Source of the DNA: Limisphaerales bacterium
GTDB taxonomy: Bacteria > Verrucomicrobiota > Verrucomicrobiia > Limisphaerales > UBA1096
Length of the DNA: 35,765 bases
Reading direction: 5' to 3'
NCBI GenBank assembly: GCA_004213515.1
Contig: SHAK01000022.1
Location: 1 to 35,765 of the forward strand
A model generated the notes under the pieces. That model was not told the origin of the DNA and ran no database searches. It worked only from the letters and a program-made list of their open reading frames with translations. The position numbers and the translations under genes were made by a program. Positions 7,614 to 15,298 of this stretch are shown here, one piece after another (position 1 is the first letter of the stretch; the number at the start of each line of letters is the position of its first letter).

Positions 7614-9092
7614 ATGTTTAAAAAACTATCACTTCTTATAGGATTAAATATCGTTAACTTACTTGGCCTAGCAGAGGAACATACTTGGCCAATTTTCCGC
7701 GGATCAAATGGCAGGGGCCAAGCTCTTAACCAAGCAGTCCCAAACGAATTTGGGCCTACCAAAAACGTTTTATGGAAAACCGCCCTACCCTCTGGTTCAT
7801 CATCTCCTATTATTTGGGGCAAAAGAATTTTCATTACCGGCCATGTGGGAACGTCCGTCAAAATACTCTGCATAAACCGTCTGACAGGTGAAAAGATCTG
7901 GGAAAAGACACGCGAAATTATTAAAGTTCCAGATTTTTATCACATAGCTGGAAGTGTCTCGGCTTCAACGCCTGCCACGGATGGAAAGCGAGTTGTTTTT
8001 TATTTTGATGACTATGGACTAATAACCACCGATCTTGATGGCAACAAACTTTGGGAGCATAGATTTGCAACATCCACAGGAAATCTTTTTAGTTATGGCG
8101 CTTCACCAATTATCGAGGAAGATAAATTATTCCTCAACCGTGACGGCGCACTCGATTCCTGCTTGATTTGTTTTGATCTCAAAACTGGAAAGGAAATCTG
8201 GAAAGCCAAGCGGCCCGGTGTCATAAATAGCTATTGTTCCCCATATATCATACAGGTAAATGAAACGAAACAGGTACTTCAGGGAGGGTCTGGAGAACTC
8301 ATCGCATACGACTTTAAAACTGGAAAGGAAATCTGGAAGGCTACTGGACTACCTGGTTTCGTTTGCCCCTCCCCTGTAGCGGTTAACGACACGATTTACT
8401 ATGGGGGGTGGTCTACCGCACATATAGCCGGACAAAGTCGTATCGAGTCCTTCTTTCCAGAAAATAATAAACTAAATCAGGAATCACTCGAAAGCGCTAA
8501 GGGGTTTTTCAAACAATTTGACAAAAATAAGGACAATAAAATTTCGTTTAAGGAATTTCCAACTGGACGTATGAAGGATGTCTTCCCCATGACCGATCAG
8601 GACAGCGACAAATTCATCAGTCTCAAAGAGTTAGATTTCTGGTACACCACGAAAGCTTGGGCTGGAAGGAATGCATTTTACGCCATCAAGACAGGAGGGA
8701 ATGGAGACATCACCCAAACCCATGTGAAATGGCAGGTGAGTCGTGGCATCCCTTACGTCTGCTCACCCATCGTTCAGGACGACAAACTTTACCTTATTAA
8801 AAAAGGTGGCTTCGTAACATGTGTGGACACAACAACCGGCAAACCGATCTATAGTCAAGAACGCCTCGGAGTGGGTGGTGAGTACTACTCTACACCGATT
8901 ACCTTAGGTGAACGCATCATAATCGCAGCCGAACGAGGTACGGTGTTTGTCATCAAGCCAAGCAATAAACTCAAAATCATCGCCAGAAACGAGATAGGTG
9001 AAAAACTGGCAGCTACACCTGCAATCGTCGACAACACGATATACTTGCGTGGACAAAAACACCTTTGGTCATTCAAAAAATCCCCTGATTGA
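7614..9092 (+). CDS. Secreted PQQ-like beta-propeller protein with inserted EF-hand pair
   Basis: The 492-residue protein starts with a short signal peptide (MFKKLSLLIGLNIVNLLGLAEE) followed by WPIFRGSNGRG, the usual opening of PVC PQQ-propeller proteins. Blade motifs of the form LTGEKIWEKT, LDGNKLWEH and KTGKEIWKA repeat along the chain. Two canonical 12-residue EF-hand loops, DKNKDNKISFKE (303-314) and DQDSDKFISLKE (328-339), are inserted between blades. These propellers are related to BamB and to quinoprotein dehydrogenases, but no dehydrogenase active site is obvious. Calcium would be expected to bind the insert. The protein is probably periplasmic or extracytoplasmic. It diverges from the TIR gene across 144 AT-rich bases and shows no functional link to it. 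The substrate or partner is unknown. Confidence 0.85.
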   Translation: MFKKLSLLIGLNIVNLLGLAEEHTWPIFRGSNGRGQALNQAVPNEFGPTKNVLWKTALPSGSSSPIIWGKRIFITGHVGTSVKILCINRLTGEKIWEKTREIIKVPDFYHIAGSVSASTPATDGKRVVFYFDDYGLITTDLDGNKLWEHRFATSTGNLFSYGASPIIEEDKLFLNRDGALDSCLICFDLKTGKEIWKAKRPGVINSYCSPYIIQVNETKQVLQGGSGELIAYDFKTGKEIWKATGLPGFVCPSPVAVNDTIYYGGWSTAHIAGQSRIESFFPENNKLNQESLESAKGFFKQFDKNKDNKISFKEFPTGRMKDVFPMTDQDSDKFISLKELDFWYTTKAWAGRNAFYAIKTGGNGDITQTHVKWQVSRGIPYVCSPIVQDDKLYLIKKGGFVTCVDTTTGKPIYSQERLGVGGEYYSTPITLGERIIIAAERGTVFVIKPSNKLKIIARNEIGEKLAATPAIVDNTIYLRGQKHLWSFKKSPD

Positions 9093-9273
9093 GCACAATC
9101 ACAAGCCAACTCGCGAGAAACAATTTTGTTCTTTAAAAAAGAATCAGATTTCCGTTGTCAAATCATCGTTCTATTTTTTAGTAAATATAGGTAATCAAAT
9201 CAGAGTCTGCATGTTATGTGCATGAAATATAGAGTAGTACCGGATCTGATTATAACTACGGATTAAATAAGCT

Positions 9274-10263
9274 TCATTTTGGCGTCAAAACGCCAAATTC
9301 TAATTCGACAAGTTTCTTGATCTTATCAGGTGCTAGTTTCGGACCTATGCACATTAGTGATGAAGGTGTATCAGGAAGTTCATAAATTGGTATTGGGTTT
9401 TGGATTAATTCAGTACCTACTTTTTCGAACAACCACCGATATTCAGGTTTATCTAATATACTTACTAGTGCCTTGGCTCGTAATACCCAAGGAGGCAGTG
9501 AATTCATTAAGCGCTGCATCGCTTTATTTTCAACTTTTTCTGGAAGCGGAAAATGACAACCCGTAAACCTATGAGAAAGCTTATGTGCTGCATCTTTTAA
9601 GTGCTGTTGCTTTGACCCAATACTTGAAAAGGTATTCGAAGACGGCATAGCTTCATCTGTGAGGTTTTTTCGACTTCGTATCTCTTTACTTAAAATATCC
9701 AAAAGGATTTCTAAATCTGCTTCTTTTGAATTACTTGAAGCCATTTTAACTGATTTTTTAACCCTTTTTAATTGGACTTCAGATACTTCGTTTTTATGAG
9801 TAATATAAAAAAAGCCCGCTGTCTCAAGCTGTCTTCGCTCCAAAATCTCAAACTCATCTCGCTTCCCCCAATAACGAGCATCAACAACACAAACCTGATA
9901 TCGAGGAAAAAAAGCGAGACGATTTTCCATGAGAGTAAAAGTTTCCAAAAGAACTAAAGGATCGGCTGTTCCATTCAACTCAACTAATAATAAATCCCCT
10001 TTTCCTATACTTGCTTTTCTACAAAGTTGAACCAATTCATCAAGACTTTCACAACATGCACAACCCGCAGCCAGTGGTTCCACACTGGAAAGCAATGAAG
10101 GGTTCAAAGAAGCGACGTCAATATCGGCATTCGAAAAATCGTTTAAAATTACGTCTGCTTGGATATTCCTAGGATTTAATTCGTGCAATAATCTTCTAAG
10201 AAGTGTTGTTTTACCTGCACCTAGAAAGCCGGTTATCAATAAGAATGGCTTAGCATTCTTCAT
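9274..10263 (-). CDS. CobW/COG0523 family GTPase with CxCC motif (putative zinc metallochaperone)
   Basis: The 329-residue protein has Walker A GFLGAGKT (12-19) and the diagnostic metal-binding motif GCACC (67-71, CxCC), followed by LLLVELNGTADP in the Walker B region. The base-specificity NKxD motif is degenerate; the corresponding stretch reads ITHKNEV (154-160). The C-terminal domain is shorter and more divergent than in the first COG0523 protein of the window, and the family's histidine-rich loop is absent. It is the last gene of a minus-strand operon with a Cys-rich miniprotein and a HisI-like enzyme. COG0523 GTPases linked to zinc-dependent enzyme paralogues are typical members of Zur regulons, and the palindrome heading the operon supports that. 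Likely role: GTP-driven metal delivery in the cytoplasm, possibly to the neighbouring cyclohydrolase. Confidence 0.87.
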   Translation of the reverse strand: MKNAKPFLLITGFLGAGKTTLLRRLLHELNPRNIQADVILNDFSNADIDVASLNPSLLSSVEPLAAGCACCESLDELVQLCRKASIGKGDLLLVELNGTADPLVLLETFTLMENRLAFFPRYQVCVVDARYWGKRDEFEILERRQLETAGFFYITHKNEVSEVQLKRVKKSVKMASSNSKEADLEILLDILSKEIRSRKNLTDEAMPSSNTFSSIGSKQQHLKDAAHKLSHRFTGCHFPLPEKVENKAMQRLMNSLPPWVLRAKALVSILDKPEYRWLFEKVGTELIQNPIPIYELPDTPSSLMCIGPKLAPDKIKKLVELEFGVLTPK

Positions 10264-10334
10264 AGTAACGAATTGTGATTAATTTTCCTGAATTTTAATT
10301 AAACCGCTTTAAGTATTGGTAACACTGATTGACT

Positions 10335-10826
10335 CTAAAGCTTTGTAGGGTTTTCTGTGCCCTCATAAATAACTTTAGGATCAAAAACTTTTTCATTTTC
10401 AATGAATTTTAATCTTGGCCCCTGGTCACTAGATGTAATTTCCCTGTAGAAACAAGATCTGTAACCAACATGGCAAGAGGATTCTTTACCTCCCTTAGTA
10501 GGCGATGTCAGTGATACCTTAAGAATGATGCAATCCTGATCGTCATCTATTAGAATTTGATGGACTTTCTGACGCATTCCAGAGGTTTCGCCTTTAATCC
10601 AAATTTTTTGCCGAGATCTTGACCAATAATGAGAGAACCCATTGTTAATTGTAAGTCGAAATGCTTGCTCATTCATATATGCAAACATTAGAATTTCGGA
10701 TGAATCTACATGTTGTGTTATACAGGGTAAGATACCATTTTCATTGAACTTTGGAGAAAGGTCCAAACCTTCTTCAACTTGCTCAACAGTGCTACGGGGA
10801 ACGAACTCCCAATCTAAATCAGACAT
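10335..10826 (-). CDS. hisI: Phosphoribosyl-AMP cyclohydrolase (HisI-like), altered metal site
   Basis: HisI hydrolyses phosphoribosyl-AMP to ProFAR in histidine synthesis. The 163-residue protein carries the family signatures FAYMNEQAF (48-56), HYWSRSRQKIWIKGETSG (66-83) and SCHVGYRSCFY (117-127). The normal metal stretch is D-C-D-x-D, where the Cys is a zinc ligand; here it reads DDDQDC (94-99). The Cys position is therefore Asp95, and a cysteine appears at 99 instead. Cys118 and Cys125 are kept. The loop before SCHVG is several residues longer than usual, and there is an N-terminal extension of about 22 residues. It sits outside any his cluster, between a Cys-rich miniprotein and a CxCC GTPase, the arrangement expected of a zinc-starvation paralogue (HisI2). 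Whether it still works with zinc, another metal or less zinc cannot be read here. Family sure; specialised role inferred. Confidence 0.85.
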   Translation of the reverse strand: MSDLDWEFVPRSTVEQVEEGLDLSPKFNENGILPCITQHVDSSEILMFAYMNEQAFRLTINNGFSHYWSRSRQKIWIKGETSGMRQKVHQILIDDDQDCIILKVSLTSPTKGGKESSCHVGYRSCFYREITSSDQGPRLKFIENEKVFDPKVIYEGTENPTKL

Positions 10827-10851
10827 TCTTAAAAAAGTTTAAAATATACCG

Positions 10852-11061
10852 TTAAGTTGGATTTTGATTCTCGAGCTCCTCTTCATCACAACACTTTTCT
10901 TTACAACAAGTATTTGTCTTAATTTGTGAAGTTGCAGAATTAGCATTAATTCCGAAAAAATTCGTTCTCTTACTATTTTGAGTTTTACCGTTGAATGCAA
11001 AATATCCAAAGGCCCCAACGGTAACCCCAGCTAAAGCTAGAAATGCTACAAGCAATCTCAT
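10852..11061 (-). CDS. Membrane-anchored cysteine-rich miniprotein (unrecognised)
   Basis: I do not recognise a family. Starting at the ATG at 11061, the protein is 69 residues: one N-terminal hydrophobic helix (MRLLVAFLALAGVTVGAFGYFAF), a polar linker, then TCCKEKCCDEEEL, two CC pairs three residues apart followed by acidic residues. A longer reading from 11109 (85 residues) would put coding sequence inside the operator palindrome, so the shorter start is preferred. No clear Shine-Dalgarno sequence is visible for either. The CC-x3-CC cluster looks like a soft-metal (zinc or copper) binding site held at the membrane. It is the first gene of the unit that continues into hisI-like and CxCC GTPase genes, 25 bases upstream of the former. 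A role in metal capture or sensing is inference. Confidence 0.6.
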   Translation of the reverse strand: MRLLVAFLALAGVTVGAFGYFAFNGKTQNSKRTNFFGINANSATSQIKTNTCCKEKCCDEEELENQNPT

Positions 11062-11086
11062 GGGGAAAATCTCTAGGATAAATAGC

Positions 11087-11127
11087 ATCTTAATGCAAAC
11101 CTTTTGCATTAAGATAGTTAATGCAAA
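11087..11127. promoter_or_regulatory. Fur/Zur-type operator, site B (13-3-13 palindrome plus third half-site)
   Basis: ATCTTAATGCAAA (11087-11099) and TTTGCATTAAGAT (11103-11115) form a perfect 13-bp inverted repeat around CCT. The same half-site TTAATGCAAA recurs directly repeated at 11118-11127, 28 bases further on. The core TGCAAA-N3-TTTGCA has the same geometry as operator A at 360-374. It lies 26 bases upstream of the miniprotein start, where a repressor would block transcription of the operon. No promoter boxes can be assigned with confidence. Confidence 0.68.
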
Positions 11128-11464
11128 AAACTGTTAGTGATATAAATAATTTTTTCTTTTACCCTAGCGTATTAAAACGACCGATTGTATTTACGCAAGG
11201 TGCTTTAGTTGTTGGGGGATCTTAAATCTAGCTGAACCTCCTTATAGGGATGGACACACCAAAGAGTCAATTCTTCCATTGTAACAGTTGGATTTCAAAA
11301 CCGTGTATTTTTGATGCAAATATTTAAAATTAATCAAACCTAAACCGAACAATAAAACTGGTTTTTAAAAGGTTTTTTACTAGTCTTTTTTAAAATTAAT
11401 TTCCGGTTTCTTAAACAACGTATAGGAAGTTCGAAACTTTTCAAAAAAACCACATTCCTGCAAA
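11128..11464. other. Intergenic stretch, no gene seen
   Basis: No open frame with coding character is visible on either strand. The sequence is AT-rich with T-runs near 11360-11400. A single operator-like half, TGATGCAAATATTT (11312-11325), shares TGATGCAAAT with the reverse complement of the half-site at 482-492 but lacks a matching second arm. It probably holds the promoter of the heme protein at 11465, which I cannot place. Confidence 0.4.
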
Positions 11465-14383
11465 TTGAGTACAATAAGATCCATTTGTTTACTACTGATT
11501 TTGATCGGTATATTTACCGACATAGGGAGAAAGGAATTGTTCGGTGAAAACAGCAAACCCGATATTAAGCCTCTCAGCCCTATACAATCTATGGCTGCAG
11601 CTCATGTTGCGAAAGGATTCAAACTTCAACTTGTAGCAAGTGAACCATTAGTTCGCGATCCAGTATCTTTTGACTGGGCAGCAGACGGCTCGCTTTGGGT
11701 AGCAGAGATGGCTGATTACCCTTTAGGAAAAAATAATAAAGGAGAAAAAGGTGGCCGCATAAGAATACTAAGAGATCGTGACAAAGACGGCAGATATGAT
11801 CATTCCACAATATTCCTCGATAATCTTTCATTCCCAGCTGGAGTAATGCCATGGCGAAATGGAGTTTTAGTTGCTGCTGCTCCATTATTGATTTTTGCCG
11901 CAGATACAAATGCTGATGATAAAGCAGATATTCAACAAACAATTTTCGAAGGTTTTCATGAAGGAAATCAACAACTACGTATCAATGGTCTTTACTGGGG
12001 AATAGATAACACCGTGCATTGTGCAGCCGGAGCAGCTTGGTCAGGATACGGCGGATTAAATAAAATAATATCTACTAAGCAAAACAAGTCTGTAGCTATT
12101 CGAAGTGGCGATTTTCGCTTCAATCCAGATAGTGGATGGATTGAAGCTACATCTGGGCCATCACAATATGGACGCGTTCGTGATGATTGGGGCAATTGGT
12201 TTGGAGTACAAAATAGCCATCCACTTTGGCACTATGTTTTACCGGCGCGTTATCTGCTTAGAAACAGTTATGTAACCTACCCTGATTCAAAGAATCAAAT
12301 TCGCAAGCCTCGCAATCCAAAAGTTTATATCAATAATTCCCCTCAAAAACGCTTTCATAGTTTTGAACAAAGTGGCCGCTTTACTTCCGCTTGTGGCCCT
12401 TCAATTTATCGAGACTCAATACTATTCGATAACAACAAATTTACGCACGCCTTTACCTGCGAGCCGTTCCACAATGTAATTCAACGTTCTATAATTAAAG
12501 AGAGTAAACTGACCTTTGAAGGCGAACGTGCAGATGACGGGAATAAAGATTTTTTTGCTTCAGCAGATAGATGGTGCCGACCGGTATTTACCCGAACTGG
12601 CCCTGATGGAGCCCTTTGGTTTGCTGATATGTACCGATATATGATAGAGCATCCTGAATGGCTTCCAAAAAAAGGACAGGAAGAATTACGCCCACACTAT
12701 CGCAGCGGAGAAACATTGGGACGAATTTATAGAATTGTGTCCAAGAGCAATCCCCTTCGTAAAATCCCAAATTTAGATAAACTTAAAACAATAGAAATCA
12801 CCAAACATCTATCTTCAGAAAATGGAACTGTACGAGACATAGCTCATAGATTGATAGTTCAATCAAAAGACGATTCGGTTGCAAATAGTCTTAAGCAGGT
12901 AATTAGAAAATCTAAATCGCCCAAAGCTCGTTTGCATGCACTTAGTGCTCTGAATGGCTTAGGGATACTTAACCCTAATATTGTTCGCGAAGCATTATCT
13001 GATATACATCCATACGTACGAAGGCTTGCATTTCGTTTGGCAGAAAATTTTCCTAAAGAAGATAAAACTTTTGCTCCTTTTTTTGATTTCGGACTGAAAC
13101 AAAAAATAAATGCTCAGGAACTCAAAGTTGTATTACAGCAAATTCTCTCTGCCGGCTTTTTTTCTAACCAAGAAATCGGGAGGTCATTTTCAAAAAATTT
13201 ACCTAAATTTGAATCACCTTACTTGGAAGCTGCCATTCTTACTGCTTCCAACATGCATTATGATGAAATAATAAAAACAATACCCACAGAAAGGAAAATT
13301 TTTGAACAATTAATCCAAGTAGGAATTAAAGAACACCGATCAGCTCTGAATAAAAGAGTCGATGATATTTACCGGAATTCAAACACCTTAAAAAAATTAC
13401 AATTTTCAAGACTCTGGATGAAAGCAATGCGCAAAGCCGGGATCGATCTAGATAAAATGGAAAAAAACGGATTTTTTGGACAAGAAATGAAGCTTAAAAA
13501 GGTTCTTAGAAATGCAGAAAATTTAGCCCTTAACTCCAAGGCAAACATCCAATTGAGATTAGAAGCCATTGAAACAATTAGTCTTGGAAGCTTATTACAC
13601 TCAAATTCAACATCCGTTCTTAAAGAATTAATTAAGCCAAATAATCAGTCAATATTACGCTATAAAGCAATCGATTCAGTCGCTAACATGTCATCAAAAC
13701 ATGAGCCAGCTAAAATGCTTCTTGCTGCGTGGCCTAGCTTAATTGGGGAGGGACGTAAAAAAACTTTGGATGTTTTACTTAGTCGACCTTCATGGCAGGA
13801 AGAGCTTCTTCAAGCTATGGAAACTAATGCCATTTCACTGAGTGGATTCCCTTTATTACATAGGGACCGTTTGTTAAATAGTAATAATAAATCAGTTGTT
13901 AAACGTGCTAAATTAATCTTCGATAATTCTTATGCAAAAAATCGATATGAGGTTTATTTAAAGTTTTTACCTGCACTAAAATTAAGTGGAAAAGTTGATG
14001 ATGGAAAAGCTATTTTTGAATCTCTTTGTTCACAGTGTCATGCACCAGACAAACAACTTGGACCGGATTTAAGATCAATAACAGATCGATCATCCGAAGG
14101 TTTACTAAGTTCTATTATTGATCCATCAAAGCAAGTAGACCAAAAATACCTGGCCTATAATGCAAACTTTATAGATGGAAGAACTATTGTTGGAATCATA
14201 GCCTCAGAAACCGGAAACAGCCTAAAAATAAACGTCCCTGGTTTAGGACTATACTCAGTAAACCGCAATGAACTAAAATCTTTAACCAGTCTAAACTTAT
14301 CTTTGATGCCCAACGGACTAGAGTCCACATTAACAAACCAAAAAATGGCAAACTTGTTAGAATTTCTTAAAATTTATAAATGA
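11465..14383 (+). CDS. PVC-type membrane-bound dehydrogenase-like protein with HEAT repeats and C-terminal c-type heme site
   Basis: The 972-residue protein begins with a signal-anchor (SICLLLILIGIFTDIG). A beta-propeller domain of the Pirellula/Verrucomicrobium 'putative membrane-bound dehydrogenase' type follows, marked by DGSLWVAEMADYP, RIRILRDRDKDGRYD and DGALWFADMYRYMIEHP. A helical HEAT-like middle spans about 450-820. The C-terminus has the 'putative heme-binding' domain, with CSQCH (855-859) as the covalent heme c attachment motif and downstream DPSKQVDQKY. It is expected to be exported and attached to the envelope; such proteins are abundant in PVC bacteria, often linked to sugar oxidation, but their substrates are not known. 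The start is TTG at 11465 with no visible ribosome site. It stands alone, and its end faces the pseudopilin gene. Confidence 0.88.
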   Translation: MSTIRSICLLLILIGIFTDIGRKELFGENSKPDIKPLSPIQSMAAAHVAKGFKLQLVASEPLVRDPVSFDWAADGSLWVAEMADYPLGKNNKGEKGGRIRILRDRDKDGRYDHSTIFLDNLSFPAGVMPWRNGVLVAAAPLLIFAADTNADDKADIQQTIFEGFHEGNQQLRINGLYWGIDNTVHCAAGAAWSGYGGLNKIISTKQNKSVAIRSGDFRFNPDSGWIEATSGPSQYGRVRDDWGNWFGVQNSHPLWHYVLPARYLLRNSYVTYPDSKNQIRKPRNPKVYINNSPQKRFHSFEQSGRFTSACGPSIYRDSILFDNNKFTHAFTCEPFHNVIQRSIIKESKLTFEGERADDGNKDFFASADRWCRPVFTRTGPDGALWFADMYRYMIEHPEWLPKKGQEELRPHYRSGETLGRIYRIVSKSNPLRKIPNLDKLKTIEITKHLSSENGTVRDIAHRLIVQSKDDSVANSLKQVIRKSKSPKARLHALSALNGLGILNPNIVREALSDIHPYVRRLAFRLAENFPKEDKTFAPFFDFGLKQKINAQELKVVLQQILSAGFFSNQEIGRSFSKNLPKFESPYLEAAILTASNMHYDEIIKTIPTERKIFEQLIQVGIKEHRSALNKRVDDIYRNSNTLKKLQFSRLWMKAMRKAGIDLDKMEKNGFFGQEMKLKKVLRNAENLALNSKANIQLRLEAIETISLGSLLHSNSTSVLKELIKPNNQSILRYKAIDSVANMSSKHEPAKMLLAAWPSLIGEGRKKTLDVLLSRPSWQEELLQAMETNAISLSGFPLLHRDRLLNSNNKSVVKRAKLIFDNSYAKNRYEVYLKFLPALKLSGKVDDGKAIFESLCSQCHAPDKQLGPDLRSITDRSSEGLLSSIIDPSKQVDQKYLAYNANFIDGRTIVGIIASETGNSLKINVPGLGLYSVNRNELKSLTSLNLSLMPNGLESTLTNQKMANLLEFLKIYK

Positions 14384-14388
14384 ACTAT

Positions 14389-14405
14389 TAGAATTTAAAA
14401 TTCTA
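14389..14405. terminator. Possible bidirectional terminator between convergent genes
   Basis: TAGAATTT and AAATTCTA form an 8-bp inverted repeat around one base, between the convergent heme-protein and pseudopilin genes. A one-base loop would cost the innermost pairs. The stem is AT-only apart from two G-C pairs and has no clean T-tract, so this is a weak call. Confidence 0.25.
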
Positions 14406-14419
14406 GTCACAAAATTTTC

Positions 14420-15163
14420 TTACCAAAACCCGTTCGCAGGATCTGGCTTACGACCAGCCCAGTTATGCAAGTCTGAGGGAAAAACAAAAATTGACGCGTG
14501 CCCATCCCCAAAAAGAGTATTAAGACCTCGAACTCCCAACTTGTGCCATTGGGTTTTCTCAGATTTTTCAGCCCGATTTCCGTGCCATGGCCAATCAGCC
14601 TGAATAATTTTAGTAGTAGGCGCCTTGGATAATTCAGACTCTGTCAAAGGCTTTTGTCCCGGTCCTGCAGTAACATGCTTTACACCAAACCCGTCCCAAG
14701 ACCACTGGACGAGATAACTTGTCCCATAAAAATTAAAGCAGGTTTTTTCTGCAACAGGTTTTGTTTTAGGAAAATGCTCTGGATGCAAAACATCTCCAGC
14801 ATCACTAGGGCAACGGTACACCTCTGCCGTGGAAGTATATTTGTTCAAGGGACGCTTATCAAAATCTGCTATACTCTTATTATTACTCTGGTAACCGGGA
14901 CCTAGTCCAAGTTTGCCGCCATAAGTCGACCAAGTTGGATGAATAGGAAACATCTCATAGTCATCAACATATAACATGAACGCTATCCCAATTTGTTTAT
15001 GATTATTTAGACATGCTGTGGAACGCCCTTTTTCTTTAGCCCTAGCCATTGCTGGCAACAAAAGACCGGCCAAGATTGCAATGATTGCAATTACCACCAA
15101 TAATTCGATCAAAGTAAACCCTGCATGAGAACAAATTGATCGGTTCGATTGTGGTTTATTCAT
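14420..15163 (-). CDS. Type II secretion/pilin-like pseudopilin with prepilin N-terminus
   Basis: The 247-residue protein has a textbook class III prepilin leader: CSHAG then [20 protein letters not shown]. Cleavage is expected between Gly15 and Phe16, with Glu at mature position 5. The C-terminus carries [10 protein letters not shown], the DG-containing motif of the large Verrucomicrobia/Planctomycetes pseudopilin family. The globular part includes [10 protein letters not shown] and W-rich stretches typical of that family. Such proteins occur in many copies per genome and are thought to be extracytoplasmic, but their roles are mostly unknown. No secretion or pilus machinery genes lie next to it. 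An inverted repeat directly before the ATG is listed separately. Confidence 0.88.
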   Translation of the reverse strand: MNKPQSNRSICSHAGFTLIELLVVIAIIAILAGLLLPAMARAKEKGRSTACLNNHKQIGIAFMLYVDDYEMFPIHPTWSTYGGKLGLGPGYQSNNKSIADFDKRPLNKYTSTAEVYRCPSDAGDVLHPEHFPKTKPVAEKTCFNFYGTSYLVQWSWDGFGVKHVTAGPGQKPLTESELSKAPTTKIIQADWPWHGNRAEKSEKTQWHKLGVRGLNTLFGDGHASIFVFPSDLHNWAGRKPDPANGFW

Positions 15164-15166
15164 AAG

Positions 15167-15182
15167 GCAAATTTATATTTGC
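15167..15182. promoter_or_regulatory. Inverted repeat just upstream of the pseudopilin start
   Basis: GCAAAT (15167-15172) and ATTTGC (15177-15182) are inverted around four bases, ending four bases before the ATG. On the minus strand the spacer contains a TATAAA that could be a -10 box of a near-leaderless message. The arm resembles the metal operators in this window, but the arm spacing differs (six bases between TTTGC-type cores, not three), so a shared regulator is not supported. Confidence 0.25.
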
Positions 15183-15298
15183 AAACAACTCGTGGCAACG
15201 AGCAAATGTTAATCAAACTAAAATCATGGCTACTTAAGTATAAATACTAAAAAAGAAAGCCTAAATAAATTCTAGCTCTAATTAATTAGAAATTAAGT

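Noticed and set aside
9278-9297. Hairpin TTTGGCGT-CAAA-ACGCCAAA at the end of the CxCC GTPase gene as terminator
   Set aside because: The stem is real but lies inside the last codons, and no T-run follows on either strand.
11062-11109. Sixteen-residue N-terminal extension of the Cys-rich miniprotein
   Set aside because: It would be encoded by the operator palindrome; the internal ATG directly before the membrane helix is more plausible.
15167-15182. Third member of the metal operator set
   Set aside because: The GCAAAT arms match, but they are four bases apart rather than the one base of site A, so the geometry of sites A and B is not kept.
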